Shown here: positions 51,832-59,648 of the stretch, in pieces
Layout of the letters: each line of letters begins with the position of its first letter
Position numbering within the stretch: position 1 is the stretch's first letter
Source of the DNA: Halopseudomonas yangmingensis
Lineage (GTDB): Bacteria; Pseudomonadota; Gammaproteobacteria; Pseudomonadales; Pseudomonadaceae
Reading direction: 5' to 3'
NCBI RefSeq assembly: GCF_900114825.1
Contig: NZ_FOUI01000002.1
Coordinates: 1-64,000 of the forward strand
DNA: 64,000 nt
Made by a program: the position numbers and the translations under genes
The notes under the pieces: generated by a model
Told to the model about the DNA's origin: nothing
Seen by the model: the letters and a program-made list of their open reading frames with translations, nothing else
Databases searched by the model: none

Positions 51832-52731
51832 TCAGTGTTTTTTCAGTACGGACGCCAGTGCGGCATCCAGATCGCTGTAATGGAATTGATAGCCGGCCTG
51901 CTGCAGACGCGCGGGCAGCACCCGTTGCCCGGTCAGCAGCAGCCGGGACATTTCTCCCAACGCCAGCTTCAACAGCGGCGCCGGCAGAGGCAAGACGGCG
52001 GGTCGATGCAACTGCTTGCCCAGGGTGCGGGCAAACTCGCGACTGCTTGCCGGGTTGGCCGCGCTGGCATTGTATGGACCGCGGCACTCGGGATTGTCCA
52101 GCAGAAAGCGGATGATGCCCAGCATGTCATCAATATGAACCCAGGACAGATATTGCTGGCCGTTACCAATCGGGCCACCCAGCCCCATCCTGAAAGGTGG
52201 CAACAAGCGCTTGAGAAAACCGCCGTTCGGCGCCAGTACCAGGCCGGTTCGCAGCAGACAAACGCGGATACCATAGGATCCGGCACGACGGGCAGCAGCT
52301 TCCCAGGCATCACAGAGCATGTGTGTGTATTCACCGTGCGGGGAACTGGTTTCATCCACCACTTGCTCGCCCTTGTCACCGTACCAGCCGACTGCCGAAC
52401 CGCTGACCAGGACAGACGGACGCTGCTCGCGCTTGCCCAGCCAGTCCACCAACTGCTCCGTCAGTGTGACCCGGCTGTTCCACAACTCGCGCTTGCGTGC
52501 CTCGCTCCAGCGTGCATCGGCAATGGGCGCACCGGCCAGATTGATCACCGCATCCAGAGGCTCGCGGTCAAGTTCTGCCAACTGGCTGACACCGCGTACT
52601 CCGGTCCCGCACAACCCGGCCACCTTGGCTGGCTGCCGGCTGAGCACCACCAATTGATGTCCCTGTGCCGACAGTTGCCGACACAGCGCGCGGCCAATCA
52701 GGCCCGTACCGCCAGTCAATAATATGTTCAT
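51832..52731 (-). CDS. TIGR01777 family epimerase-like protein (YfcH type)
   Basis: This extended-SDR protein of about 299 residues has an N-terminal NAD(P)-binding motif, MNILLTGGTGLIGRALCRQL. VINLAGAPIADARWSEARKR follows, the TIGR01777/DUF1731 hallmark, and the C-terminal DUF1731 segment includes GQRVLPARLQQAGYQFHYSD. The substrate is unknown. Start chosen at 52731, with GGAGTCG upstream and the Rossmann motif directly after the Met. It is divergent from the FAD oxidoreductase; the shared 165-base region holds a TATACA-N12-TGTACA site that may control one or both genes. Confidence 0.9.
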   Translation of the reverse strand: MNILLTGGTGLIGRALCRQLSAQGHQLVVLSRQPAKVAGLCGTGVRGVSQLAELDREPLDAVINLAGAPIADARWSEARKRELWNSRVTLTEQLVDWLGKREQRPSVLVSGSAVGWYGDKGEQVVDETSSPHGEYTHMLCDAWEAAARRAGSYGIRVCLLRTGLVLAPNGGFLKRLLPPFRMGLGGPIGNGQQYLSWVHIDDMLGIIRFLLDNPECRGPYNASAANPASSREFARTLGKQLHRPAVLPLPAPLLKLALGEMSRLLLTGQRVLPARLQQAGYQFHYSDLDAALASVLKKH

Positions 52732-52861
52732 GTTCGACTCCTCCCGTCCATGGTGAAACCGGGACTGCGACAGGCAGTCCTGCACTCCTTCATTGTCGAC
52801 CCCAGACGAACGAGAGGCAATGCTCTTGCCGCCTTGCATGGGACGCGCGAATCGGCAATGC

Positions 52862-52885
52862 TATACAGACCACAGCACATGTACA
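52862..52885 (+). promoter_or_regulatory. TATACA-N12-TGTACA site, candidate MerR/LitR-type operator
   Basis: TATACA (52862-52867) and TGTACA (52880-52885) are separated by 12 bases, eleven bases before the FAD oxidoreductase start. The same arrangement occurs twice before the DUF523-phrB operon. It fits the T(G/A)TACA-N12-TGTA(C/T)A pattern I recall for LitR-type light-responsive MerR regulators. The position so close to the start codon suggests repression or a leaderless/short-leader promoter; no convincing -35 box was found. Confidence 0.55.
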
Positions 52886-52896
52886 AGTTGATATCC

Positions 52897-53883
52897 ATGC
52901 CCAACACACTTTCCATTGCCATCATCGGTGCCGGCCTTGCCGGCATCAGTGCCGCCCGCCACCTGAGCGAAGCCGGGCACCAGGTCCAGCTGTTCGACAA
53001 GAGTCGTGGCAGTGGTGGCCGCCTCAGCAGCAAGCGCACCGAGTTCGGCGATCTGGACATCGGCGCCCAGTACTTCACCGCCCGCGAACCGGGCTTTCGC
53101 CGCGAACTGAAACGCTGGCTGGAAGCCGGCTGGGTGGCAGACTGGGAACCGCAGTTGTACCTTTACGAGAAGGGTCAACTACGCCCCTCCGAGGACGACC
53201 AGCAGCGTTTTATCGGCATGCCGCGCATGACCGGCCTCAGCCGCCAGTTGCTGGAAGGCCTTTCGCTGACCAGCAGTTGCCGCATCCAGCGGCTGCGCCG
53301 TGATGAGCCACACTGGTGGCTTGAGGATGATCAAGGCTCTGAGCACGGCCCCTTTGACCGGGTTGTGGTCGCTGCGCCGGCGCCTCAGGCTGCCGCCTTG
53401 CTGGAACCTGCAGTGCAACTGGCTCAGGCTGCCGCTCGCATCAACATGCTGCCCTGCTGGGCGGTTGCACTGGTGTTTGAACAGCCGCTGGACACCCCGG
53501 TGCAGGCCTGTTTTGTACGTGACGGCGCGCTGGACTGGATCTCCCGCAACAGCAGCAAGGCCGGGCGCAAGGGGCCAGACAGCTGGGTGATCCATGCCTC
53601 GACCGACTGGAGCGCTGCGCATGTGGATGACAGCCCGCTACAGGTGATCGCTGCGGTGCAACAGGCACTGGCGCAGATACTGGGTTGCGATCTACCGGAA
53701 CCCGTGTTCAGCCATGCGCACCGCTGGCTGTACGCCCGCCCGGCCGAGGATTGCCAGTGGGGCGCGCTGGCTGCACCCGAATTGGGCCTGTATGCCTGCG
53801 GCGACTGGTGTCTGGGCGGTCGCGTGGAAAATGCCTGGCTGAGTGGCAGGCAGGTTGCACGGGCTCTGATGGGCGCTGGTTGA
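52897..53883 (+). CDS. FAD-dependent oxidoreductase, renalase-like
   Basis: This protein of about 328 residues has an N-terminal FAD-binding motif SIAIIGAGLAGISAARHLSE and the renalase-like GGRLSSKRTEFGDLDIGAQY block. The C-terminal CGDWCLGGRVENAWLSGRQV is the second FAD contact. It lacks a signal peptide. Homologues stand next to hemH and the photolyase gene in Pseudomonas, and the real substrate is not established. Start chosen at 52897 (MPNTLSIAII), because the Rossmann strand follows at once. A TATACA-N12-TGTACA site lies just upstream, suggesting shared control with the downstream photolyase operon. Confidence 0.85.
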   Translation: MPNTLSIAIIGAGLAGISAARHLSEAGHQVQLFDKSRGSGGRLSSKRTEFGDLDIGAQYFTAREPGFRRELKRWLEAGWVADWEPQLYLYEKGQLRPSEDDQQRFIGMPRMTGLSRQLLEGLSLTSSCRIQRLRRDEPHWWLEDDQGSEHGPFDRVVVAAPAPQAAALLEPAVQLAQAAARINMLPCWAVALVFEQPLDTPVQACFVRDGALDWISRNSSKAGRKGPDSWVIHASTDWSAAHVDDSPLQVIAAVQQALAQILGCDLPEPVFSHAHRWLYARPAEDCQWGALAAPELGLYACGDWCLGGRVENAWLSGRQVARALMGAG

Positions 53884-53904
53884 ATCTCTCGGGCTTACAA
53901 AATA

Positions 53905-53992
53905 TGTACACAAAATTACGCTTGTACAATTAAAGCACTGGTGTACACTCTTTCTTGTACGAAAACGTTTTCGTGTACAAGAGAGGTGTACA
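53905..53992 (+). promoter_or_regulatory. array of six TGTACA-type hexamers with promoter of the DUF523-phrB operon
   Basis: TGTACA occurs at 53905, 53923, 53942, 53974 and 53987, and TGTACG at 53956. Two pairs have exactly 12 bases between hexamers (53905/53923 and 53956/53974), as in the site before the FAD oxidoreductase. A promoter TTGTAC (53922-53927), 16 bases, TACACT (53944-53949) overlaps the first pair and the third hexamer. Within the second pair lies the perfect 16-base palindrome ACGAAAACGTTTTCGT (53959-53974). Binding of a MerR-type light regulator is inferred from the pattern. Confidence 0.65.
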
Positions 53993-53994
53993 GC

Positions 53995-54957
53995 ATGCAC
54001 AGCCCGCAACCTGAATTGATCCCAGTCGGCATCAGCCAGTGCCTGATCGGCGACCCGGTGCGCTTCAATGCCGGGCACAAGCATTCCACCCTGTGCACCG
54101 GCGACCTTGGACGACTGTTCCAGCTGGTGCCCTTCTGCCCGGAAATGGCCATCGGTCTCGGCACGCCGCGCCAAACCCTGCGTCTGGTCGGTGACCCGCA
54201 GGCCCCCGAAGTACGCGGCAGCCGCAATCCCGAGCTGGAAGTAACAGAACCGCTGCAGGCCTACGGCCGCGAGGTAGCTGCGCAAAACAGCCAGCTGTGC
54301 GGCTTTATCGTCATGCAGAAATCACCCAGCTGCGGCATGGAGCGGGTCAAGGTGTATGGCGACAACGGCTATCCGGTCCCCGGCGGCGGTCGCGGCGCCT
54401 TCACCGCCAGCCTGATGCGCAGCAATCCACTGTTGCCGGTGGAGGAAGAGGGCCGTTTGCATGATCCGGTGCTGCGCGAGAATTTCGTCACCCGGGTGAT
54501 TGTCTACCACCGCTGGCAACAGCTGTGCCAGACCGGCCTGAGCGCCGCCGCGCTGCTCGACTTTCACAGCCGCCACAAGTATCTGCTGCTGGCGCATCAC
54601 CAGTCGGCCTACCGCGAGCTTGGACGGCTGTTGGCAAAACTCGACAACAGCTGCCTTGACAGCCTCGGCCAGCGCTACTTCAGTCAGTTGATGCAGGCAC
54701 TGGCCAAGCCCGCTCACCGTGGCAGCCACGGCAATGTGCTGATGCACATGGCCGGTTACTTCCGCAAACAATTGAGCCAGCCGGAGCGCAGTGAACTGGT
54801 ACGCATCATCAAGCATTATCGAGAAGGCCATCTGCCTTTGGTGGTACCGATCACCCTGCTGCAGCACCACCTGCTGCGCTTCCCGCAGCCCTACCTGGCC
54901 GGCCAGGTCTACCTGCAACCGCATCCACTGGAGATGAGTCTGCGCAATGCCCTGTAA
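53995..54957 (+). CDS. DUF523 and DUF1722 domain protein
   Basis: This protein of about 320 residues joins an N-terminal DUF523 domain to a C-terminal DUF1722 domain. The DUF523 part reads VGISQCLIGDPVRFNAGHKH, with Cys-containing patterns SQCL, PFCPEMAIGLGTPR and QKSPSCGMERVKVY. The DUF1722/YbgA part reads LLDFHSRHKYLLLAHHQSAY and RGSHGNVLMHMAGYFRKQLS. Fused forms are common beside phr in pseudomonads. DUF1722 proteins are linked by context to DNA photorepair, but function is unproven. The ATG at 53995 follows GAGAGGTG. It is the first gene of the light/lipid operon, directly behind the TGTACA array. Confidence 0.9.
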   Translation: MHSPQPELIPVGISQCLIGDPVRFNAGHKHSTLCTGDLGRLFQLVPFCPEMAIGLGTPRQTLRLVGDPQAPEVRGSRNPELEVTEPLQAYGREVAAQNSQLCGFIVMQKSPSCGMERVKVYGDNGYPVPGGGRGAFTASLMRSNPLLPVEEEGRLHDPVLRENFVTRVIVYHRWQQLCQTGLSAAALLDFHSRHKYLLLAHHQSAYRELGRLLAKLDNSCLDSLGQRYFSQLMQALAKPAHRGSHGNVLMHMAGYFRKQLSQPERSELVRIIKHYREGHLPLVVPITLLQHHLLRFPQPYLAGQVYLQPHPLEMSLRNAL

Positions 54958-54984
54958 CGGCAGCGTGCGACAAGGAGAATCGGG

Positions 54985-56415
54985 ATGAACCGCGTGCAAC
55001 TCTGCTGGCTGCGCAATGATCTGCGCAGCCATGACAACAAGGCTCTGAGTCGCGCCCGCGAACAGGGGCCGGTGGTGGCTGTATGGCTGGTCAGCGAGCA
55101 GACCTGGCGCGAGCATCTGGATGCGCCGATGAAAATCGACTTCTGGCTGCGCAACCTGGCCAGCCTGCAACAGCGCCTGCAGCAACGGGGCATACCACTG
55201 CGCATCCTGCACTGCCCGCGCTGGCAGGACGCCGCCGATTGCCTGTTGCAGCTGGCCGGCGAACTGCAGGCCGCCGGCCTGCATTTCAATGCTGAATACG
55301 GCATCCATGAACAGCAGCGCGATGATGCCTGCCTGATTGCCTTCCGTCAGGCCGGGCTGCAGGCAGACAGTTACCACGACCAACTACTGTTTCCGCCGGG
55401 CAGTCTGCTGACCCGCAGCGGCAGCATGTTCAAGGTTTACAGCCAGTTCCGCAAACTGGCGATAGCCACCCTGCACCAGCGCTTGCCGCGCTGTCTGGCC
55501 GAACCCGAGCCGCAGCCGCCGCTGGCGATCAGCAGCGATGCGATCCCGCAGCTGCCCGGGCTGGCCGATGCCAGTGCGTTACAGCGGCAACTCTGGCCAG
55601 CCGGCGAGGCCGCCGCACAGCAACGCCTGCAGCAGTTCTGCGAGGACAGCCTGCACGCCTACAGCGAGCAACGTGACCGCCCCGATCTGGATGGCACCAG
55701 CCGCCTGTCGCCCTATCTGGCCAGCGGCGTGATTTCCGTGCGCCAGTGCCTGCACGCTGCCATGCGCTGCAACCAGGGTGAGCTGGACAGCGGCAATCGG
55801 GGCGTCCAGACCTGGGTCAACGAGCTGCTCTGGCGCGAGTTCTACAAGCACATTCTGGTTGCCTACCCACATGTTTCCCGGCACCGCGCCTTTCGCCCGG
55901 AGACCGAGGCCGTGGCCTGGCGCAACGACCCGAAGGCACTCGAAGCCTGGCAGCAGGGGCGTACCGGATATCCGATCATTGATGCAGCGATGCGCCAGTT
56001 GCTCGCTACCGGCTGGATGCACAACCGCCTGCGCATGCTTAGTGCGATGTTCCTGACCAAGAACCTGCTGATCGACTGGCGCGAGGGCGAGCGCTGGTTT
56101 ATGCAGCACCTGATTGATGGCGATCTGGCGGCGAATAACGGCGGCTGGCAGTGGAGCGCCTCGACCGGCACCGATGCCGCGCCCTACTTCCGCATCTTCA
56201 ACCCAGTCACCCAGGCACAGAAGTTTGACCCCAATGGTGATTTCATTCGCCATTGGCTGCCGGAACTGGCCAGCCGTCCGACCAGCCTGATCCATCAGCC
56301 GCTGCCAGCTGCCGACCTGTTCGGCGCCAGCGACTATCCACCACCGCTGGTCGAGTTGAGCGCCTCGCGCCAGCGGGCACTGGATGCCTTCAAGAACCTT
56401 GGAGAAACCCGATGA
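54985..56415 (+). CDS. phrB: deoxyribodipyrimidine photolyase PhrB
   Basis: This 476-residue class I CPD photolyase repairs UV-induced cyclobutane pyrimidine dimers with blue light. The N-terminal antenna domain begins VQLCWLRNDLRSHDNKALSR. The FAD-binding helical domain has TSRLSPYLASGVISVRQCLH, WVNELLWREFYKHIL, MHNRLRMLSAMFLTKNLLID and NGGWQWSASTGTDAAPYFRI. AAGGAG lies nine bases upstream. The stop overlaps the SnoaL-like gene by four bases. Placement behind the TGTACA array points to light-dependent expression. Confidence 0.96.
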   Translation: MNRVQLCWLRNDLRSHDNKALSRAREQGPVVAVWLVSEQTWREHLDAPMKIDFWLRNLASLQQRLQQRGIPLRILHCPRWQDAADCLLQLAGELQAAGLHFNAEYGIHEQQRDDACLIAFRQAGLQADSYHDQLLFPPGSLLTRSGSMFKVYSQFRKLAIATLHQRLPRCLAEPEPQPPLAISSDAIPQLPGLADASALQRQLWPAGEAAAQQRLQQFCEDSLHAYSEQRDRPDLDGTSRLSPYLASGVISVRQCLHAAMRCNQGELDSGNRGVQTWVNELLWREFYKHILVAYPHVSRHRAFRPETEAVAWRNDPKALEAWQQGRTGYPIIDAAMRQLLATGWMHNRLRMLSAMFLTKNLLIDWREGERWFMQHLIDGDLAANNGGWQWSASTGTDAAPYFRIFNPVTQAQKFDPNGDFIRHWLPELASRPTSLIHQPLPAADLFGASDYPPPLVELSASRQRALDAFKNLGETR

Positions 56416-56840
56416 GCAGGGAACATCTGCAAGCCTTCTGCAGCGGTTTTGCCGCGCTGAATGCCGGCAACCTCGGCCAGCTCGGCCAGCTCTATCACAG
56501 CGACATGGAGTTCCGTGACCCGCTGCACCAGTTGTACGGCCTGCAGGCGATGCACGACTACTGCGCCAACCTGTACCAGAACGTCAGCAGCCTGAATTTC
56601 CGCTTCCACCAGCAGGACATGCTCGACGAGCAACGTGGCGTACTGCGCTGGACCATGCGTTTCAGCCATCCGCGTCTGGCCGGTGGCCAACCGGTAGAGG
56701 TCGAGGGTTGCAGCTTTATCTGGCTGCGCGACGGCAAGGTTTACCGGCATATCGACTATTACGATGCCGGCGCCCTGCTCTACGAACATATCCCGCTGCT
56801 CGGCCGGATTATTGGCTGGCTGAAACGGAGGCTGGCATGA
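56412..56840 (+). CDS. SnoaL-like/NTF2-fold protein
   Basis: This 142-residue protein has an NTF2-like fold of the nuclear-transport-factor/SnoaL group. MEFRDPLHQLYGLQAMHDYC is the typical small-molecule pocket strand-helix, and WLRDGKVYRHIDYYDAGALL is the C-terminal half. It has no signal peptide. Such proteins accompany photolyase, SDR and Cfa-type genes in light- and singlet-oxygen-induced operons of Proteobacteria, with an unknown role, perhaps lipid or isoprenoid handling. The start overlaps phrB by four bases (ATGA), and its stop overlaps the SDR gene the same way. Confidence 0.88.
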   Translation: MSREHLQAFCSGFAALNAGNLGQLGQLYHSDMEFRDPLHQLYGLQAMHDYCANLYQNVSSLNFRFHQQDMLDEQRGVLRWTMRFSHPRLAGGQPVEVEGCSFIWLRDGKVYRHIDYYDAGALLYEHIPLLGRIIGWLKRRLA

Positions 56841-57610
56841 GCACACCCCTGCGCATCTGGCTGACCGGCGCCTCCAGCGGCATCGGCCTTGAACTGGCAC
56901 GCCAGCTGGCTGCTGCCGGCCATCAGCTGGCACTCAGCGCCCGGCGCGCCGAACCGCTGCAACAACTGGCGGAGCAATATCCCGGACAACTGTTGGTGCT
57001 GCCCGCCGACCTGACCGATGCTGCCAGCCTGCAACGCGCGGCGCACGACATTGGCGCACACTGGGGCGCGCTGGACTGGCTGATCCTGAATGCCGGCTGC
57101 TGTGAGTATGTCGAGGTCGATGAGTTTGACCCGGCACTGTTCCGTCGGGTGATGGATACCAACCTGCACGGCAATGTCGAGTGCATTGCTGCCGCCCTGC
57201 CGCTGCTGCGCCAGGGCAATCAGCCGCGACTGGCCGCAGTCGGTAGCAGCGTGACCTTCTGCCCGCTGCCGCGCGCCGAGGCCTATGGTGCGTCCAAGGC
57301 CGCGCTGCGCTACCTGCTGCAATCGCTGGAACTGGATCTGGCCCAGTGGGGCATTGGCGTCAGCCTGATCAGCCCGGGCTTTGTCGACACGCCGATGACC
57401 GCCGTCAACGACTTTCCGATGCCGATGCGCATCGACGGCCAGAGCGCCGCCCGCCGCATCATCCGTGGCCTTGAGCGCGGTCAGCGGGAAATCCGCTTCC
57501 CCTGGCTGTTCACCCTGTTCCTGCGGCTGCTCGGCAACCTGCCGAACGGTCTGCGTTTTGCCCTTACCCGTGGACTGGCCCGACCGGCCAGCAACAAGGA
57601 GTCGTCCTGA
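56837..57610 (+). CDS. short-chain dehydrogenase/reductase
   Basis: This 257-residue classical SDR has the NAD(P)-binding motif IWLTGASSGIGLELARQLAA (TGxxxGxG). It has the NAG-type strand LILNAGCCEYVEVDEFDP and the catalytic YXXXK in PRAEAYGASKAALRYLLQ, with Ser in VGSSVTF. Arg at the end of the second beta strand (LSARRAEPL) suggests NADPH use. The substrate is unknown; in this operon a lipid or aldehyde is likely. It overlaps the SnoaL-like gene by four bases and the following FAD oxidase by one base. Confidence 0.92.
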   Translation: MSTPLRIWLTGASSGIGLELARQLAAAGHQLALSARRAEPLQQLAEQYPGQLLVLPADLTDAASLQRAAHDIGAHWGALDWLILNAGCCEYVEVDEFDPALFRRVMDTNLHGNVECIAAALPLLRQGNQPRLAAVGSSVTFCPLPRAEAYGASKAALRYLLQSLELDLAQWGIGVSLISPGFVDTPMTAVNDFPMPMRIDGQSAARRIIRGLERGQREIRFPWLFTLFLRLLGNLPNGLRFALTRGLARPASNKESS

Positions 57611-58857
57611 TGCGTATTGCCATTGTCGGCAGCGGTATTTCCGGCCTGGTCTGTGCCTGGCTGCTGAATCGCCAGCACGAGATTACTGTTTTCGAAGCCA
57701 GCGACTGGATTGGCGGCCATACGCACACCGTGGATATCGAACTGCAGGGCCGCCAGTATGCGGTGGATACCGGTTTTATCGTGTTCAACGACTGGACCTA
57801 CCCGAACTTCATTCGCCTGCTGGATCAGCTCGGGGTCGACTCGCAGCCGACCGAAATGAGCTTTTCAGTACACGACCCGAAATCCGGCCTGGAATACAAC
57901 GGCAACAACCTCAACAGCCTGTTTGCCCAGCGCAGCAACCTGCTGTCGCCGGGCTTTCTCGGCATGCTGCGGGATATCCTGCGCTTCAACCGCGAAGCCA
58001 CCAACGAGCTGCAACAGGGCCAGATCGCCGCCGATATCACCCTCGGCGAATACCTCGCCCGTGGCGGCTACGGCCAGCGCTTTATCGACCACTACATCAT
58101 CCCCATGGGCTCGGCGATCTGGTCAATGTCGCTGACACAAATGCTCAGCTTTCCGCTGGAATTCTTTGTGCGCTTCTTCCGCAACCACGGCCTGCTGTCG
58201 GTGAATGACCGGCCGCAATGGCGTGTGGTACGGGGTGGCTCGCGCAGCTACGTCAAGCCGCTGACCGCCAGCTTTGCCAAACGAATCCGCCTGCAGTGCC
58301 CGGTCACCTCGATCCGCCGCGATGCCGAGGGTGTGACCCTGGTCAGCGCCGCCGGCGAGGAGCGCTTTGACCAGGTGGTGCTGGCCTGCCACAGCGACCA
58401 GGCGCTGGCGCTGCTGGAGCAGCCGACCGATGCCGAACGCAGCATTCTCGGCGCCATCGGCTACGCTGACAACGAGGTGGTTATGCACACCGACACCCGG
58501 CTGCTGCCCACCCGCAAACTGGCCTGGGCCAGCTGGAATTACCGACTTGGCAATGACCCGGCTCGACCGGCAGCGGTGACCTACAACATGAATATCCTGC
58601 AGGGGCTGGCCGCCCCGCAAACCCTCTGCGTGAGTCTCAACCAGACCGAAGCGATTGATCCAAAGACCATTCTCGGACGCTTCACTTACGCCCACCCCCA
58701 GTTCAGTCTGGCCGGCATGGCCGCGCAGGCACGCTGGCGCGAGCTGCTGGGGGCCAACCGCACCTGGTACTGCGGCGCCTGGTGGGCCAACGGCTTCCAT
58801 GAGGACGGCGTGGTCAGCGCACTGCGCGTGGCCTCGGCCTTTGGCGAGGAGCTCTGA
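57610..58857 (+). CDS. FAD-dependent amine oxidase/desaturase-like protein
   Basis: This 415-residue flavoprotein has RIAIVGSGISGLVCAWLLNR at the N-terminus and SDWIGGHTHTVDIELQGRQY, the GGHxxT motif of carotenoid-desaturase/amine-oxidase-like enzymes. NGFHEDGVVSALRVASAF is the C-terminal FAD contact. Proteins of this class lie next to Cfa-type methyltransferases, and one is implicated in desaturating methylated fatty acids on the way to furan fatty acids. That is the best guess here, not a demonstrated role. Start and stop overlap both neighbours by one base. Confidence 0.9.
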   Translation: MRIAIVGSGISGLVCAWLLNRQHEITVFEASDWIGGHTHTVDIELQGRQYAVDTGFIVFNDWTYPNFIRLLDQLGVDSQPTEMSFSVHDPKSGLEYNGNNLNSLFAQRSNLLSPGFLGMLRDILRFNREATNELQQGQIAADITLGEYLARGGYGQRFIDHYIIPMGSAIWSMSLTQMLSFPLEFFVRFFRNHGLLSVNDRPQWRVVRGGSRSYVKPLTASFAKRIRLQCPVTSIRRDAEGVTLVSAAGEERFDQVVLACHSDQALALLEQPTDAERSILGAIGYADNEVVMHTDTRLLPTRKLAWASWNYRLGNDPARPAAVTYNMNILQGLAAPQTLCVSLNQTEAIDPKTILGRFTYAHPQFSLAGMAAQARWRELLGANRTWYCGAWWANGFHEDGVVSALRVASAFGEEL

Positions 58858-59645
58858 TGAACAGTGCCCTGTACAGCGGCTGGGTCAGGCATCGCCGGTT
58901 TGCGCCCAAGGCGCATGACTTTCGCTACCGACTGACCCTGCTCTGGCTGGACCTTGCGGAAATGCCCGAGGCCTTCAGCCAGAGCCGTCTGCTGTCGACC
59001 CGGCGCGGCTCGCCGATGCGTTTCCGCGAAGGCGACTACCTGGGCAAGCACCGCCAGCCTGGCGAAGGCCTGGCTGACTGCGCACGACGTCTGGTGCAGG
59101 AACAACTGCAGATCGACATTGACGGCCAGATCTGCCTGCTGACCCAGGTACGCAGCTTCGGCCTGCTATTCAATCCGCTGTCACTGCTGTATTGCCACGA
59201 CCGTGATGGCCGCCTGCAGGCGATCATCGCCGAGGTCAGCAATACGCCCTGGCTGGAACGCTACGCCTATGTGCTGCGTTGCGACCAGACACAGGATAAA
59301 CAGCACTTCCGCCTGCCCAAGGATTTCCATGTATCGCCGTTCCTGCCGCTGGCAGTGGAATACCGCATGCACTTCACTCGCCCCGCCGAGCAGATGCTGG
59401 TGCATATCGAGGACTGGCAGGGCGATGACAAACTGTTTGACGCCACCCTGACCCTGCAGCGCGAGCCACTCAGTCGCAGCCAGCTGCGCCGCCATTGCCT
59501 GAGCTTTCCGTTCATGGTGGCCAAGAGTGTTGGCGGCATCTACTGGCAGGCCCTGCGCCTGCTGATCAAACGCATTCCGCTGTTCGACCATGGCCCGCAG
59601 CTGCGTGACCGCTCGGCAGCCGACCCGCATTCAGCCAAGGAGTAA
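58857..59645 (+). CDS. DUF1365 domain-containing protein
   Basis: This 262-residue DUF1365 protein begins NSALYSGWVRHRRFAPKAHD with FRYRLTLLWLDLAEM, the family N-terminus. RSFGLLFNPLSLLYCHDRDG and FHVSPFLPLAVEYRMHFTRP follow, the most conserved blocks. The family is nearly always encoded between an FAD amine oxidase and a Cfa-type methyltransferase, which points to membrane-lipid modification. Its chemistry is unknown. The start shares a base with the previous stop. Three bases separate its stop from the next start. Confidence 0.93.
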   Translation: MNSALYSGWVRHRRFAPKAHDFRYRLTLLWLDLAEMPEAFSQSRLLSTRRGSPMRFREGDYLGKHRQPGEGLADCARRLVQEQLQIDIDGQICLLTQVRSFGLLFNPLSLLYCHDRDGRLQAIIAEVSNTPWLERYAYVLRCDQTQDKQHFRLPKDFHVSPFLPLAVEYRMHFTRPAEQMLVHIEDWQGDDKLFDATLTLQREPLSRSQLRRHCLSFPFMVAKSVGGIYWQALRLLIKRIPLFDHGPQLRDRSAADPHSAKE

Positions 59646-59648
59646 AGG

